Source of the DNA: Torymus aiolomorphi
Lineage: Eukaryota > Arthropoda > Insecta > Hymenoptera > Torymidae
Reading direction: 5' to 3'
Assembly (NCBI GenBank): GCA_036365515.1
Contig: CM070876.1
Coordinates: 38,339,195-38,403,194, forward strand
Length of the DNA stretch: 64,000 nt
The translations under genes were made by a program, and so were the position numbers. The first letter of the stretch is position 1. The number at the start of each line of letters is the position of its first letter. Positions 35,201-59,623 of the stretch are shown piece after piece. Under the pieces are notes generated by a model. The model was not told the DNA's origin. It did not search any database and worked only from the letters and a program-made list of their open reading frames with translations.

Positions 35201-38200
35201 CGCTATACAGAATCCATTTCTATACTCCTCGCACGTATACGCGTGTATACACAATCCCCGGGCGTTTAAGTCTCCGCGGGCTTGCATGCACACAGCAGAT
35301 AAAGCCCGCCTAAACGGCGCGGCCGCGGGAGAAATGCGTGCGTGTAATCTTAACGGCGCGAGGGTTTCGGTAAAGGGCTTGGCGTGTAAAGTAGTGTTAC
35401 GGAGCGGCGCGCGCGCGGGGGTTGCGCTCTCTCTCTCTCTCTCGTGCAATTCCAAAAGCGAGGAGGCTGCAGCCGCGCTGCAGAAAACTGCCGTGTGTGT
35501 GCGTGTGTATATGTGTGTGGAAGAGAGAGAGAAAGAGAGAGCGGGCAGGTCGTATTTCAATCAGTTTATCTACTTGTCGACGCGTGTGGTCGCGCGCGCA
35601 CATATACACACCCGAGAAAGAGGCAAGCGAGGGAGAAAGAGAGAGAGAGAGAGCAAGCAATGGACAACGGCACGAGAGGATGTCCCGCGTGAGCGAGCGA
35701 GCGAGCGCTCCTTTTCAGAGAGCCGTAAAACTATATTCGCGCGCGCGAGAGGGACCCGCGCGTAAAAGCGGCCGATGGCGATAACTCAGCGCCCGGTGCG
35801 TTTCTCAATTAGGTAACCCCGGCGAGCAACGTAATTTCGTATAAATCAGGGCCCTACACTCGGCCTCCCCCCTCTAAGCGCGCGACAACGTGCTGAAAGA
35901 GGCCCCGCGACAATCGCGCGCGCGCGCGCGACAATGCGCTCGTCTCGTCGATTAACGACTGCTGCTCCGCCGAGCGACCTTTTACATATACTCGCGCCTT
36001 CTTTTTCAATCCGAGCTACACACGCGCGGCTTTTTATTGCCCGGGCGTTTAAGGCAATTGTAAGCGCGAGTCTATTTCCAGCGAGCGCGCGGCCCGCACG
36101 CGACTATATCGCGCATATATTCACTTGAGAAATTTCCGAGGAGGAAGCACTCTTCTGCCCTTCTGCGTAAACTTCGTCGAGCTGCGAAGACTTGGACGTA
36201 AACGTCAAGGTGACTTTTTATGCAAGCAATCATTTCATTGATGTTGTAAACGAAAAAGTTTGCCGAGGCTCGGCGAGGATGTAAGCAAGCCGTTGTCTCT
36301 TTATAGAGATAGTTCAAAGTTGTTAAAACTTAATGCTTTGTTTACGTTCATTAGGGTACTTAATAAACGTATTCTGTTCAGTGCATAAATTTTAATATGA
36401 CACTATCACTTTGCTCACCTTTACGTTGCAGCCAATTTGCTGTACTCAGACTTTGAAACCAACACTTTTATTTAAGATATTAATTATTATAATAATTGTA
36501 ACATCTATTAGAATTTTTAGATGATTTGTTGTAATACATCATCGTGCTTTACTGTATAGTTAATCCAACGTTTGTAAACTGTAATTTAAAGTAGACTAAA
36601 AGATATTATTAAACAATAATATAAGAATAATTACATATTTCGGAAAGTTTTTTTACACGCTAAAAAAAAGTCGTTATAAAGGAGTTATCATTAGAAGTAG
36701 CGGTGATTAATATGGTGAACGCCCTAATGGGTTCTAGGCTACCGTACTGATAGTTTTTTTTTAAGTAAATAAGAATTAGTCAGCGCTTTTTTATTTTAAT
36801 GGTATCCTTCTTGTTAACTATAAATATCTTTTTAATACTCGAAAATATTATAACATCATTTCAAAAGTGAATAATTAGAAATTAACGCAAACGAGTCGGG
36901 TCGAAACCTAGGAGAACGGTCGTTATTATCTGAATAAACTCATCAGATTACGGTAGGTAATGTTACGGTCATAAGCTGAAGCAAAAGGTCATTCTTCAAA
37001 CTAATAAGATAATACTGAAACATTAAATTTTTTATCTATGGTGTTGGTTTATCTTAGCAGAAGATTAACGCATTCTTTTGAATAGAAATATAGTACTGCT
37101 TTATAGTTCGTGAATCAATATGTCATTTACGGAAAACATTTATCTTTATAAAAAGTCACTGTATACTGTAATTTATTATTTAGCATATCTTCAGTTAAAT
37201 AATTTTTCCCCATTAAAAATGTGAAACAAATAGTTGGCATGGTATATAATCAACGCTTACGACAAAATAAAATAAATTCCTGCGTTATTTTATGGCCGTA
37301 TAAATCACAGACTTCTCTTGTTCATTAAAATTTTTCGCTTGTTACATTTCTGTCTTAAGCAAGTATGCGTATTTTTATCAAATCAAAAAAAAATAATTGC
37401 AAAATGACTTTTATCGGCACCATAAATAAAACGGCAAAGTCACATATCCATCGCTTCTTTCTAGGTAAACTATAATTAAATAAACTTCTCTTCTGCGATT
37501 GCAGCAATACCAGTTGTTGAAGATGCAACATACACTCTACTACAAATAACTGTCAACGTAATGTTAAAATATTAAAGTAAAAATTTCATTCAAGAAAACA
37601 TAAATTAACGAGTGATAGTATTCTGGTAATCTACGTAAAAATTATTAATTATAGTTCGTTTATTCTATTTCTAGTACTCACCATAGGTAAGTCTGATAAA
37701 ACATTGTTTTCTTCTACTTGCAAAGTAATATTTTTTTTCCTACGAGCGTTAAAGCTCATCTGTCTGCATAACCGCAGCTGTTAGAGGCTGCAAACTACAG
37801 CGGTTGCACACCTAAAACACAAGCTATATAGAGAGCAGACGAAGAAACGGGCGCGGATCTTCTCACGTGCGCGCCAGCATACGTCGAGCACGGCATAACG
37901 AGCGCTACACAGCCGCCGCGATCGTATATGTTCGCGGCCGCACGCGGCTCGAGATAAAAATGTCCGATCTATGGAAAATAATGCGCCCCGTAATTTACGG
38001 CGCGTAATAAAGCCGTGTATATTTATATTGTGTGCCGGGCGCGTGCGTGTCTGCAATAACGCGGCGAGAGAGAAAGAGAGAGAGAGAAAGAGAGAAAGAG
38101 CCGCCTCGCTTTAACCTCGCTAAGTAAGCGCGCATTGTGTTAGGGCCTTTCCACGACGCGGCCAGTGTCGAAAGGCCCTTAACCCACATATTTATACGTA

Positions 38201-38917
38201 CGCGCACGAGCGCAGGGTAGCCTTTGGTTTTAGCGCTTATATGCGAGCGCGAACTCAAGTATCGTAAAGCATCGCGCCTCTGACTGCGCGGGTAATTGGG
38301 TATTAGACGGCGTCGAAGCCCCGAGCGACTGATATTCCATCGTTTGTAACGTGTATGTATATATACGCGTGAGTATTATGTAGGTGAGCCTGCGTACTCT
38401 GTGAATGGAGGAGCTATAAGCTGTATAAGGTTACCGGACAATTTCTGTATTCCCTTACTTACGACGACTGCCTCGTTGCAAGCGCCTTAAATCCCTTTGC
38501 GCGCGTCGCCTCCTCCTTCGTTCTCACATAGATCCTCGAGACGCTTATGCTAATTTCCGAAGAATTCATGAGATTATGATTTTCGTGCGTATTTCATCGA
38601 TGAATTCTCCCGACAGAGTTCACGACCACCGATTGAATTAAATCCTAAGTCCCTTTTATGAATCAGTATCTTGGTTGGAACATTGCAGCTTACACGGGTA
38701 AATTGGAGACAGATTTTTAACTGAATCCAAAATACCTATAAATAAATATTGTAAATAAATACCATTGAGAATAAATAAATATAGCTGTTTGTAAATATTT
38801 ATACTTAAAAAAAATACCGGAAAGATTCGTTTAATTTTACAATCCAATCTGTGATTCAGATAATATAATTACAGCGTTACACTTTATTTTAGTCGTTTAC
38901 TCAAAATAGCACTTATA
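32201..38917. other. Alternating AT-rich and CpG-dense blocks, no gene seen
   Basis: CpG-dense at about 32500-33170, 33840-34450, 35070-36200 and 37780-38560. AT-rich elsewhere, notably 36320-37780. Short CT/GA microsatellites occur near 35427 and 38066-38099. Long frames such as that at 35070-35765 are Arg/Ala/Glu-rich, with competing frames on the other strand. Confidence 0.4.
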
Positions 38918-39208
38918 AACGGAGAAAAATTTACAAAACTTACTATTTACCACAGAAGCGCAATTTTACTTTTTAAATAGTAATTTTTATTATTTTCGTA
39001 GCAAATTTTACTTTTGGAAATAACAATTTTTACGACTACTGAAACTAAATATCACGCAGCATCAGTAACATTTACTACAAAAATGATAAAAATTGCTATT
39101 TAAAAAGTAAAACTCCCAAATGACGAGTGTGTCCCAGCGCTACCGTGGAAAATAGTAAATTTTCTTATAAAAAAAGTAAAGTTTACACAAAAGTTTTTTT
39201 CCGTGTAT
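38918..39208. mobile_element. Imperfect palindromic MITE-like element
   Basis: ACGGAGAAAAATTTAC near 38919 pairs loosely with the complement of the right end (GTTTTTTTCCGTGT). Inner parts pair well: TTTTACTTTTTAAATAG near 38966 with CTATTTAAAAAGTAAAA near 39099, and ACTATTTACCACAG with the complement of GTGGAAAATAGT. It is AT-rich, non-coding and about 290 bp. Confidence 0.6.
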
Positions 39209-51492
<12,284 letters not shown>

Positions 51493-51568
51493 CCTTTACT
51501 TTTCTCTGTCTCCTACTCTTCCTCTTCTTTCTCCTCCTTCTCCACCTCCTCTTCTTCTTCTTTTCTAG
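51493..51568 (+). promoter_or_regulatory. Long pyrimidine tract and splice acceptor
   Basis: About 74 bases that are almost entirely C and T end in TTCTTTTCTAG (AG at 51567-51568). This is a much longer tract than a minimal acceptor needs. It reads either as the acceptor of a + strand exon or as a CT-rich low-complexity run of the kind seen elsewhere in the window. Confidence 0.4.
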
Positions 51569-52048
51569 GTTTCTATAGACACAAGTCGCTCTTTTCTCGG
51601 ACACTCGACTGTTTCTTTGGGTCCGAAAATCAAAATTTTCGTCTGTCGACCTCGCCGCCGCAGAAGCCACGCGGCTATACGTCCCGGGAAGAATAGAGCG
51701 AAGAATGGGAAGCCTGCCGCGAAGAGGTCGCGTGGAGGGGACTCGCCGTTTTTTCCGGCCACTCGTTTTGTCGTTTCGGCCTCGGCGGCTACAGCTGAAA
51801 AGGGATGAATCTCAAGGGGAAATGTCACGGTGGTCCTCGAGAGCCGGAGGACAGTACTTCACAGCCGTGGCTACCGTGCGTCTGCATCCACAGGGGGGCT
51901 CCACTCTTCTGCCCCTATTACTTTTCAGAGCTCGCTTTTTCTTCGGCGGCTCGCTTTCCTAGTTCACTGTGCTATGGTCGCCGCTACCACCTCCTCCGCC
52001 TCGTCCCTTGTGTCTAATCGAGGCGAGAGCAGCGCGTCTCCCTTACAG
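51569..52048 (+). CDS. Candidate exon: 5' UTR plus first 25 codons
   Basis: Begins after the acceptor at 51568 and ends at CTTACAG|GTATTG, an acceptable donor. An ATG at 51974 (GCTATGG, G at +4) opens 25 codons, MVAATTSSASSLV followed by SNRGESSASPLQ, ending in phase 0 at the donor. Ser/Ala-rich disordered starts like this are common in insect transcription factors, but that is only suggestive. An in-frame ATG at 51830 would give a longer start, and another frame (ATG 51617) is open to 51808. If real, the gene continues downstream on the + strand; I could not find the next exon. Confidence 0.22.
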
Positions 52049-53755
52049 GTATTGAATTCACACTCGAGGAAACGTGCTGCGCGGCCGGTCTATACACGCG
52101 GACAAAAGTCGACGAGGAGCAAGGACTAAGGTATCGCTTCTCTAGCGCTTCGGATTTCGGAAGCCGAAGTCAAGTGGCCGGCGAGAGAGCCGTCGGGACT
52201 CGGTGCGCACACCCAATGAGCATTCCACTCGGGGGGGATTTCGAGAGCGAGAGAGAGGGAGAGAGAAGCATCATATAAACGAACTGGTACCAGCTCGCGC
52301 GCGCGCAAGCGGCCAAATTACACCTTACCCGCCCGCTTTTACTGCCTGGCTGCGAGGGCTTCGGGCCACATTCCCTCCTCCGCCTCCACCTTCTTTTTTT
52401 CGACCGTAAGAATTTTCATGTTTACCAATTTGCGCTTTTTTGCTCGCTCCTCTTTTTGGGAATCCGTGCTACGGCCTCCTTCGTTCCTTCGCTGCGCTAA
52501 GGTGTCTCTGACACCTACCAATTATCTCTATACATTGTATAACTTTCGGGTTTCGGAGTATGCGGATTTTTATTTTAAAGCTTATCTTATTATATACCTA
52601 ATCTAATAATTAATAGTTTACAATCGAATTAACGTGTGAAAGGTTTTTAAGAATTCAACAACTGGAACACTTACTCCGGCAAAAAGTTCCGTTAACGAGG
52701 CTTAAACTGTTATAGTATACCTGTTAGAATTATAGCCTAACTTTTCATCTATAAGTTTATAACAACCTTTTTTTATTTTAACATTTTAAGTAAATTGTAA
52801 ATTTAAAAAAAAAAAATTTAAATCACATTTTCATAACCATCTATTTTGTAATTATGCTACAATTTTATTTATGTTAAAATTGTATTGAAGCAAAACAGCG
52901 TGGCCTCAATTGTAATACCAGGAGTTATCGATGTCCATATTTAATGTATGTTAATTATATTACTTCAACGATAATCAGAATCTATAAAACTTGTCTGTCC
53001 TATTTCAAAGAATTTCATGGATATCACTATTATAGGACGTGTATAATAAAATATCATCTATATCATCAATAAACTTGGCTACGTATGTCTTTACTCTCTA
53101 CAATAATTCAAAAGTTAAATAGATAAGTAATGCAAATCAAATCCAAAGTGTTTTAAGTTGGAAATATTGTTATTCTGGTCAGTTTTAGCTACGCTTATTT
53201 ATTAATTAATAAAGTAGGCCATAAATAATATCTCAATTTAAATTTCCACACACACATCTTCTCTGTTTATCATTGCAAAATAATAAACATTGATATTTCA
53301 GTTTGGAAATAATCAATTGTTTACAGCTTCACACGAGATTTCGTTCTTTATGGACGAGATAGTATTTTAAGTACACAGCCAGCATACCAATAAGCATGAT
53401 TTACAAAAATCTTTTATATTGTACAACCAAAATCCACAGCTTTACACTGTCATTCGAGGAGAGAAATCTTGTTTACGACGATCGGAGCTACGAGAAGAAT
53501 AAAGATGTTTGAAAAGATCGAAGCGAAGAGAAAAGCTCGCGGGTATTGTTTTGGCCGCGCGTGCGCGAGTGACGGTTGGAAGGCGCGGCGCCGCGCGCCA
53601 TATAAACTCGAAATTGTGCTCGGGCTGTCGATCCGCTATTTAGCGCGAGATCAGCCGCACGAGATATAGAGGCAGAGAGCGAACGGGTATGCAGGCAGCC
53701 GATAAAGGATCGGCTTGGCTCTACCGTGTGTACACACACACAAGCACACGGAGCT

Positions 53756-53760
<5 letters not shown>
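52049..53760. other. CpG-rich end of block, then AT-rich sequence
   Basis: CpG-rich to about 52430, with short GA runs; AT-rich to about 53450; then GC-leaning. No gene supported. Confidence 0.4.

Positions 53761-53791
<31 letters not shown>
53761..53791. repeat. (AG)n microsatellite
   Basis: About fifteen uninterrupted AG units, inside a GC-rich block. Confidence 0.95.
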
Positions 53792-53794
<3 letters not shown>

Positions 53795-55860
53795 GACGGC
53801 TCAATAGAAATCCCAATTAATTCGATTCGATTGGAGCGCGAGGGAGTAACTCTACGCGCCTGCGCATGACTCTTATATGACTCGACTAAAAATGAAGAAA
53901 AGAGAAAAGGCGCGGGTCGAATAGAGGCGAGAGCGAGCCAACGTCGACGGAAAGGATTGTCCGCCTGGCCTATTCATCGGGAATTTTCGAAGGGCCGTGT
54001 TTGACACAACCGACAAAGCGCGCTGGCGCGCGAGTTGCAAGTTCCATTGAGCTCTGCGCATACTCATATACATACACAGACACACACACGCTGCGCACGA
54101 CTCGTGGAACTAAATACACTCAGCTGAGAGGAGAGAGCGAGAGAAAAGGAAAAATCGGTGGGAGGGTACGTGGACGCGCGGGCGAAGGAAGATGAGGAGG
54201 AGGAGGAGAGGACGAAGAAGGCGGGCAGCAAGAGAGGGAGAGAGAGAAGCCGCTATAATAGTCGGCGTCTTTATGATTAGCATTGTGAGCTGCCCCATGA
54301 ATGTGATTGTTGTCCGCGCGTACCTTTTCGGGGTCCGGCCCGGCACAATGCGCGCGACGGCCCGACAAGTATGCCTGGCACGCGCCCTTCATCCCCCCGC
54401 GTCAGCTTGTTTTGTGTGTGCGTACACGGCGCAAAGAGACTAAGAGAAAGGGGGGATCGAGTGAAGCAGCTACATATTTAAAATGCAATATTACCCAAGC
54501 ACCATCCCTTCAAAGGGCCGAAGACACGCCGAGGACATGAGCGCGTTCGCATATGTGTCGTCGCCGTTGCAGGTCTTTTTCCTTTTCTCTGGATAAGCAA
54601 GTGAGTGGAACGAGGGAGATGAGACGAGGAGAGGGCATCACGAGAGAGGAAGGTATATACCTGCGAACGGTCCTTTGGGACCGCATCATCTCTGTTTTTG
54701 TACTCCATTCTGTAATTGCGGACCCACCCCGTTTCCATTGACCGTTTTCATCTTCTTATGATGATTTACTTCGGCTTTATTGTGCTCGTTCTTATTTAAC
54801 TTTAAATACATAATTATATGGCATTATCAAAATTTTAAAAAGTGTAACGCCTTTTTAACACGTTTGATGATGTACGAGGCATTTGTAACTCGGACCGTTT
54901 CTCAAACTTTAAAGTTTAAACATTTGTTATATTCTTTTATAAAAATGAGAGTCGTGAATTATTCATTAATGGTTTTATGAATATGCTATAAAAACAGTAC
55001 GTTTTTTCAAACTTTTTCAAGATTTAGTAAATAGTAATTGAAATAAAAGAATGCCTCGAAAATTCATTTTCTTTGTAACAGATGAAGTGTTAACTTTCAA
55101 ATTAATATGTATATACGGTAACAATGCATGTGATTATTATGACGACTAAAATTATTTAAAAATAAAATGCTATTACAGCTTAATCGGCCATCAAAGTCAT
55201 ATTATTTAATCTGATTCAATACGTTATAATTTTCGCGATAAACACTTATTGACGTGAGAAATTGTAATTATCTTAATGTGATATCTTAATTCAAAAACTT
55301 TTTGTTTTTTCGAATGATAATCTTAATGTAAGAGTATTGTGTAATCCAATAAATACGATAGCATGTCATTATGATAACTGTACATTTTATACTTACTTTT
55401 TGCATGTTGCAAAACATGTCAATGTAGAAAACTTAATAGCATATTTCTGAATCTTGATCCAAAGAAAATCAATGTGCTTCCCACATATCAATGTACAACA
55501 TGAAAGGGACTGACGTTCTGCAATATTTGTTTGATTACGTTGACTATGACATTAACAAGTCAATATATTATCGCCAGTGTAAAGAGTTTGCTTTAAATTA
55601 TTGCAAATAGAAATCAAATCAAGAATAAAGATCTAATTATTTGTTTAATATAAAAAATAATCAATTTTCAGTAAAAAAAAAAAAAAAAAAATAAATAAAC
55701 ATTTGCTGTAGTGTATACTTGTTGTTACTTAAGGAAAAATAATCTATCTTTATGTTTATACGTTATTTTTTTCCAATAAAAGGTATTCTAGCTCCAGGCT
55801 AGGTCCTCGTTTATACGTTATATGGGGCAACTAATTCCAAAGGAGTGAAAATAAGGATAC
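53792..55860. other. CpG-dense block then AT-rich DNA
   Basis: CpG- and GA-rich to about 54740, then strongly AT-rich with an A run near 55673-55690. No gene supported. Confidence 0.4.
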
Positions 55861-56280
55861 AGTCGATTGCAGCGGTAATTTTACTTTTTAGATGCCTTAA
55901 TGTATGAAGATCCCTTGGCAAGGAAAAATGCAGCTGTTCCTTTATCCGTCCAGTAAGCCAGCGGGGGTGAGTCTGCTAATGGACAGGCTTCTGACTTCTG
56001 CGGACCCCGCATCCTTCGGTTGCCACCGCCATGTGTCGTGCGGCAGTCAAGGAGGCGCCAGCGGTAGAAAGTCTACGCATACTAAAAGAAAAATGGTATT
56101 GTAAAAGCACTAAAGTTTGAGTTAAATCAGCTCAATTCCAAGTAGAAGTAAAACTAGTCGAACAATGGAAACATGGTGATTTTACAGTGAAGCCACTCCG
56201 CTTCGCTAGAGGTAGCAGCGCGACAACTCAAGGCGTCGTATTGTAGCGATACCATTTGTCAAACTGTTTCGACTCATACG
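55861..56280. other. Compositional island in AT-rich DNA, possibly repeat-derived
   Basis: About 420 bases of balanced, non-CpG-dense composition stand out from AT-rich flanks. A + strand frame at 55904-56104 encodes 66 residues rich in Ser, Gly, His and Lys (for example FGCHRHVSCGSQGG). I recognise no family. The position, just left of a palindromic element, suggests a transposon fragment, but a short exon is possible. Confidence 0.25.
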
Positions 56281-56326
56281 CTTAAGAAATTTTGTAGTAT
56301 CGCATGTATAGAATTATTTTCTCAAT

Positions 56327-56688
56327 TAATCTTGAATATGCGTTATTTTCATGAAAAATGTCTCTTTTATTGACTGTAACTCTAGATCTCTAACATAGAA
56401 AAGATTATAATTAAAGCTTTGTTTCATTGGAAAATATTAACTACTCAAGAAGTTATAAACAATCTAAGATGACGTACGACAATGATTAAAAATATCCCCC
56501 TAATATTGTTAAATAAAGAAAAATTCTAAACGATGTTCTTACGCTATTTTAAATTGCTTATGACTTCTGGAGTATAAGTTAATATTTTTCAACGAAACAA
56601 AGCTTAAATTATTCTAATCTCTTCTTGCAGAAATACAGTCATTAAAAGAGACATCATTTTTTTTTTAAATAACACATATTCAAGATTA
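56327..56688. mobile_element. 362-bp palindromic MITE
   Basis: TAATCTTGAATATGCGTTAT at the left end pairs with ATAACACATATTCAAGATTA at the right end with one mismatch. Further in, GTCTCTTTTATTGACTGTA pairs with TACAGTCATTAAAAGAGAC, and AAAGCTTTGTTTC with GAAACAAAGCTT. The arms are about 150 bp with a centre near 56510. Non-coding; no clear target duplication. Confidence 0.82.
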
Positions 56689-56810
56689 GGTAAGTCACAT
56701 GTCGAGAAAAAGGGCCTTTTACTGAATGAACTCTGAAAGTCCTATTAAAATTGCTTTCATGCACTCTTTTTGAAAGATACATAACAATAAAAGTAATCAG
56801 TAATATATAT

Positions 56811-57020
56811 ACACGAAAAAAATTGGTTGGTTACGTTTACCAACTGATTCGTAAAAATTTCCCACCTGTTCAGCATTAGTAAGATAAATCAATAAAATAG
56901 TTACCACAACCAAGTTATTGGTTACTGTAACTATTTCATTGGTTTATGTTAACAATGTTGAACAAACGAAACATTTTTACCAATTATTTAGTAAACGCAA
57001 CAAATCATTTTTTTTTTGTT
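56811..57020. mobile_element. ~210-bp imperfect palindromic element
   Basis: The left part (GGTTACGTTTACCAACTGAT, AAAATAGTTACCACAAC) pairs with the right part (ATTATTTAGTAAACGCAAC, GTAACTATTTCATTGG). A- and T-runs sit at the two ends. It is AT-rich and non-coding. Confidence 0.65.
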
Positions 57021-57654
57021 CTTTGTAAGTAGTATATATTACGAATTATCTTATTGACATTTTTATAATGTAATATCCATTTATTGGTAATTCATTACCC
57101 AAGCATATATTGGAGCCCACCCAATAGAATTTCTTCAATGTTTCAGGTTAATTTTGATCTGTTTTACTTAAATTTCACTGAGATAATCAGGAAACTTGAT
57201 AATATAGATGCGTACATCCATGCGTACATTGTAGACAACAGCCAAAAATAACTTAAACACCACAAGGTATATGTATTTGAGGTGAAACATTTTTTGCGAT
57301 GATGATATAATATGGCTCCCCCTAGTACCGGCGATGCCTAAAAAACAATTTCAAAACTATTTCGTAACAAAGAGCCATGAAGGAAGTAAAAGCAGCCTGC
57401 TGGCCTATAAATAAAATGAAAACATTTTTTTCTCGGATACCTCACGCCCAGCAGCACTGAATCACACTGACGAATGACACCTTCGAGGAAGCACTCAATG
57501 AAACACGGAGGCGGAAAATCGATCGAAGCGCTGCGAGAAGAGGGAACAAGGCGCGAGACGATAGGAGAAGAACGAAAGGAGGGCGAGAAAATTTGAAAAA
57601 TATCGCTCTCATTCTCCCTTTCTGTTTCGGGGATCTGGAAAGCGAGCAAATAAG
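57021..57654. other. AT-rich to GC transition
   Basis: AT-rich to about 57440, then GC-rising sequence. Minus-strand frames here overlap one another and are unrecognised. Confidence 0.35.
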
Positions 57655-57662
57655 TATAAAAG
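57655..57662 (+). promoter_or_regulatory. TATA box candidate
   Basis: TATAAAAG sits at the left edge of a CpG-dense block. The ~230 bases from the expected start site (about 57686) to the ATG at 57917 contain no other ATG, as in a 5' UTR. That ATG opens a 54-residue frame without a known motif (MLSVCVARRGLLTTT...). A second TATA-like string (GTATAAGAG) lies near 57812. Core promoter identity is plausible but unproven. Confidence 0.25.
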
Positions 57663-59588
57663 CCCCTGGAAGCGGTTTTACGGTTAATTGTCGCGGGCGA
57701 ACTAGCAGCGGGCGGTCCTGTAAGCGAGCCCTGCTACTATTATAGCCACTCGGCTTTCTCCCCCCAAGTATATACACCCGCACGCGCGCGCACGCGCACC
57801 TTTCCGACCAGCAGTATAAGAGTGGGTGGTCGTCGTCTCGACTCGGCCTATCTCTCCCCGGCAGATCCTAATCTCGGCCGGTTTACAGAGGAATCTGCTT
57901 CCCCGCTTGCGCAGTTATGTTGAGCGTGTGTGTCGCGCGAAGGGGACTACTTACCACCACCAGCGGCAGCTCGGAAAAGCTGGCTTTGTTCGGTGCTCCC
58001 GTGGCGCGCTGTTTGGGTACACGCTGCACCCCCGCACACACACACTTCTCTCTCGTGCGTGTCACTTGTGTGTATATATAACGTGCGGGTAGAGGAGGAA
58101 GGTCGAGTGCGCCCAGCAAGCCAAAGAAGGCGAGAACGTGCGTGCAGCTCCGAGACATATATTTGCGCCGAAAGCAGGCCTGCGCGGATTGACGAGGGAC
58201 CACCCGACGCGCCCGTGCCGGAATAATATGCGCGCGCGCGAGCGGGTGACACAATCTCCGCTTGCGAGGGGCTCGCTCGTTTCTTTTATCCTCGCGGCCG
58301 CGCGCACAATTTCGTGGTGCATGCGCCTCGCCCGCCTTTATTCCGCTCGCGCGTGCGTGCGCTCCCTCCCTCCCTCTACGCCCCTCTCTTTCATGCAGCC
58401 TGCGGTGCGTGTAGCACGCGTCCCCTTTCATCTCCTTCGCTGCACTCTAATGCGCCTCTTTACACCTAATATTGCATTATGCTTAGATTGCGCGTTAAGT
58501 GCCCCTAATAAATTTCAGCCCGGCGGCCGTGGTGCTGTGCCTGCTCTTTTTTCGGCGCGCACGCGAGTGTGTAGTCATGGCGGAGAGAAATGGGAGACCA
58601 AAGCGATTTGAAACCTCGTATTAGTTTAGTACCAAATTAATTATTATTTTTATATTCTAATCATCGATATATTATTTTCTTCTGTACTTTTTTTACACTC
58701 GTGGTCCGAAATACAAATTAAAATAAAAACTAATTATAGGTGAGGAACATTAAACTGGAGTGTTTTGTGTAGCTATATCGGTATACTATACCATAATCTA
58801 CAATTATTGAAACTGAAAATGTGAAAGCTGAAATGTGTACATTTTAATTTTATACTATGTCTACAAGTTACCTTTGTAATTAATTTTTATTATATTGGTT
58901 GTCATTACGCTTTTTCTCAAAACAGATAACATTTTTTTGAGTATCAAATTTTATGTAAATTTAAGAATCCAATAAATAGAGATGATTGTTCTTATCTATA
59001 AAAATGATCTTCGTTAAATGGTAATCAGAGAAAAAGTTCAACGACTTTGCTACGATGATCTTTGCTAACTGCCTAATCAATTCCGATGTATTAAGAAGCA
59101 ATTGTCGTGAGCGTTTAAGAAATCACCAGTAGTATTTTCCATTCGCTTGGTACAAGAGACATGTCGCGGTAATACGCGCGCAGAAAACACACTCGCTCGG
59201 AGTATCATTCCGATCACGAGGGAATAATTTGAACAAAAAGGTCAGTCATCGGCATTATATGCATCGGGCGTCGGGCCCGGCCGATAATCGTCCCTCGGGC
59301 TCGTTTTGCTCGCGTCTGGAGATAAGAGCCGTACGAAAAAGGAATACACGAGATCCCTCTTGTATTTTTAATTTTCCACGCATTCTTCCCCGCTGTCGAG
59401 CTCATACCTCTACCTCTCTCTCACTCACACACACTCTCTCTCTCTTGAGCTTACAAGCGGCCGTGTATACGGCGCGTGTATTCGCGTTCGCTCACGGAAA
59501 GCAAGATCGGTCGCAAAACGGGACGCTCTTAAATTCAAGCGTGAGAGGGAGAGAACGAGGTGACTACTCGATTACCAGCCCACTCGAT

Positions 59589-59623
<35 letters not shown>

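Noticed and set aside
35070..35765. 231-codon + strand frame, longest in the window
   Set aside because: Composition follows GAGAG and CGCG runs (Arg, Glu, Ala). A 139-codon frame overlaps on the other strand, and no motif is present.
57883..58431. 182-codon minus-strand frame
   Set aside because: Overlaps two other minus frames and three plus frames in CpG-dense DNA; Arg/Ala-rich without a domain.
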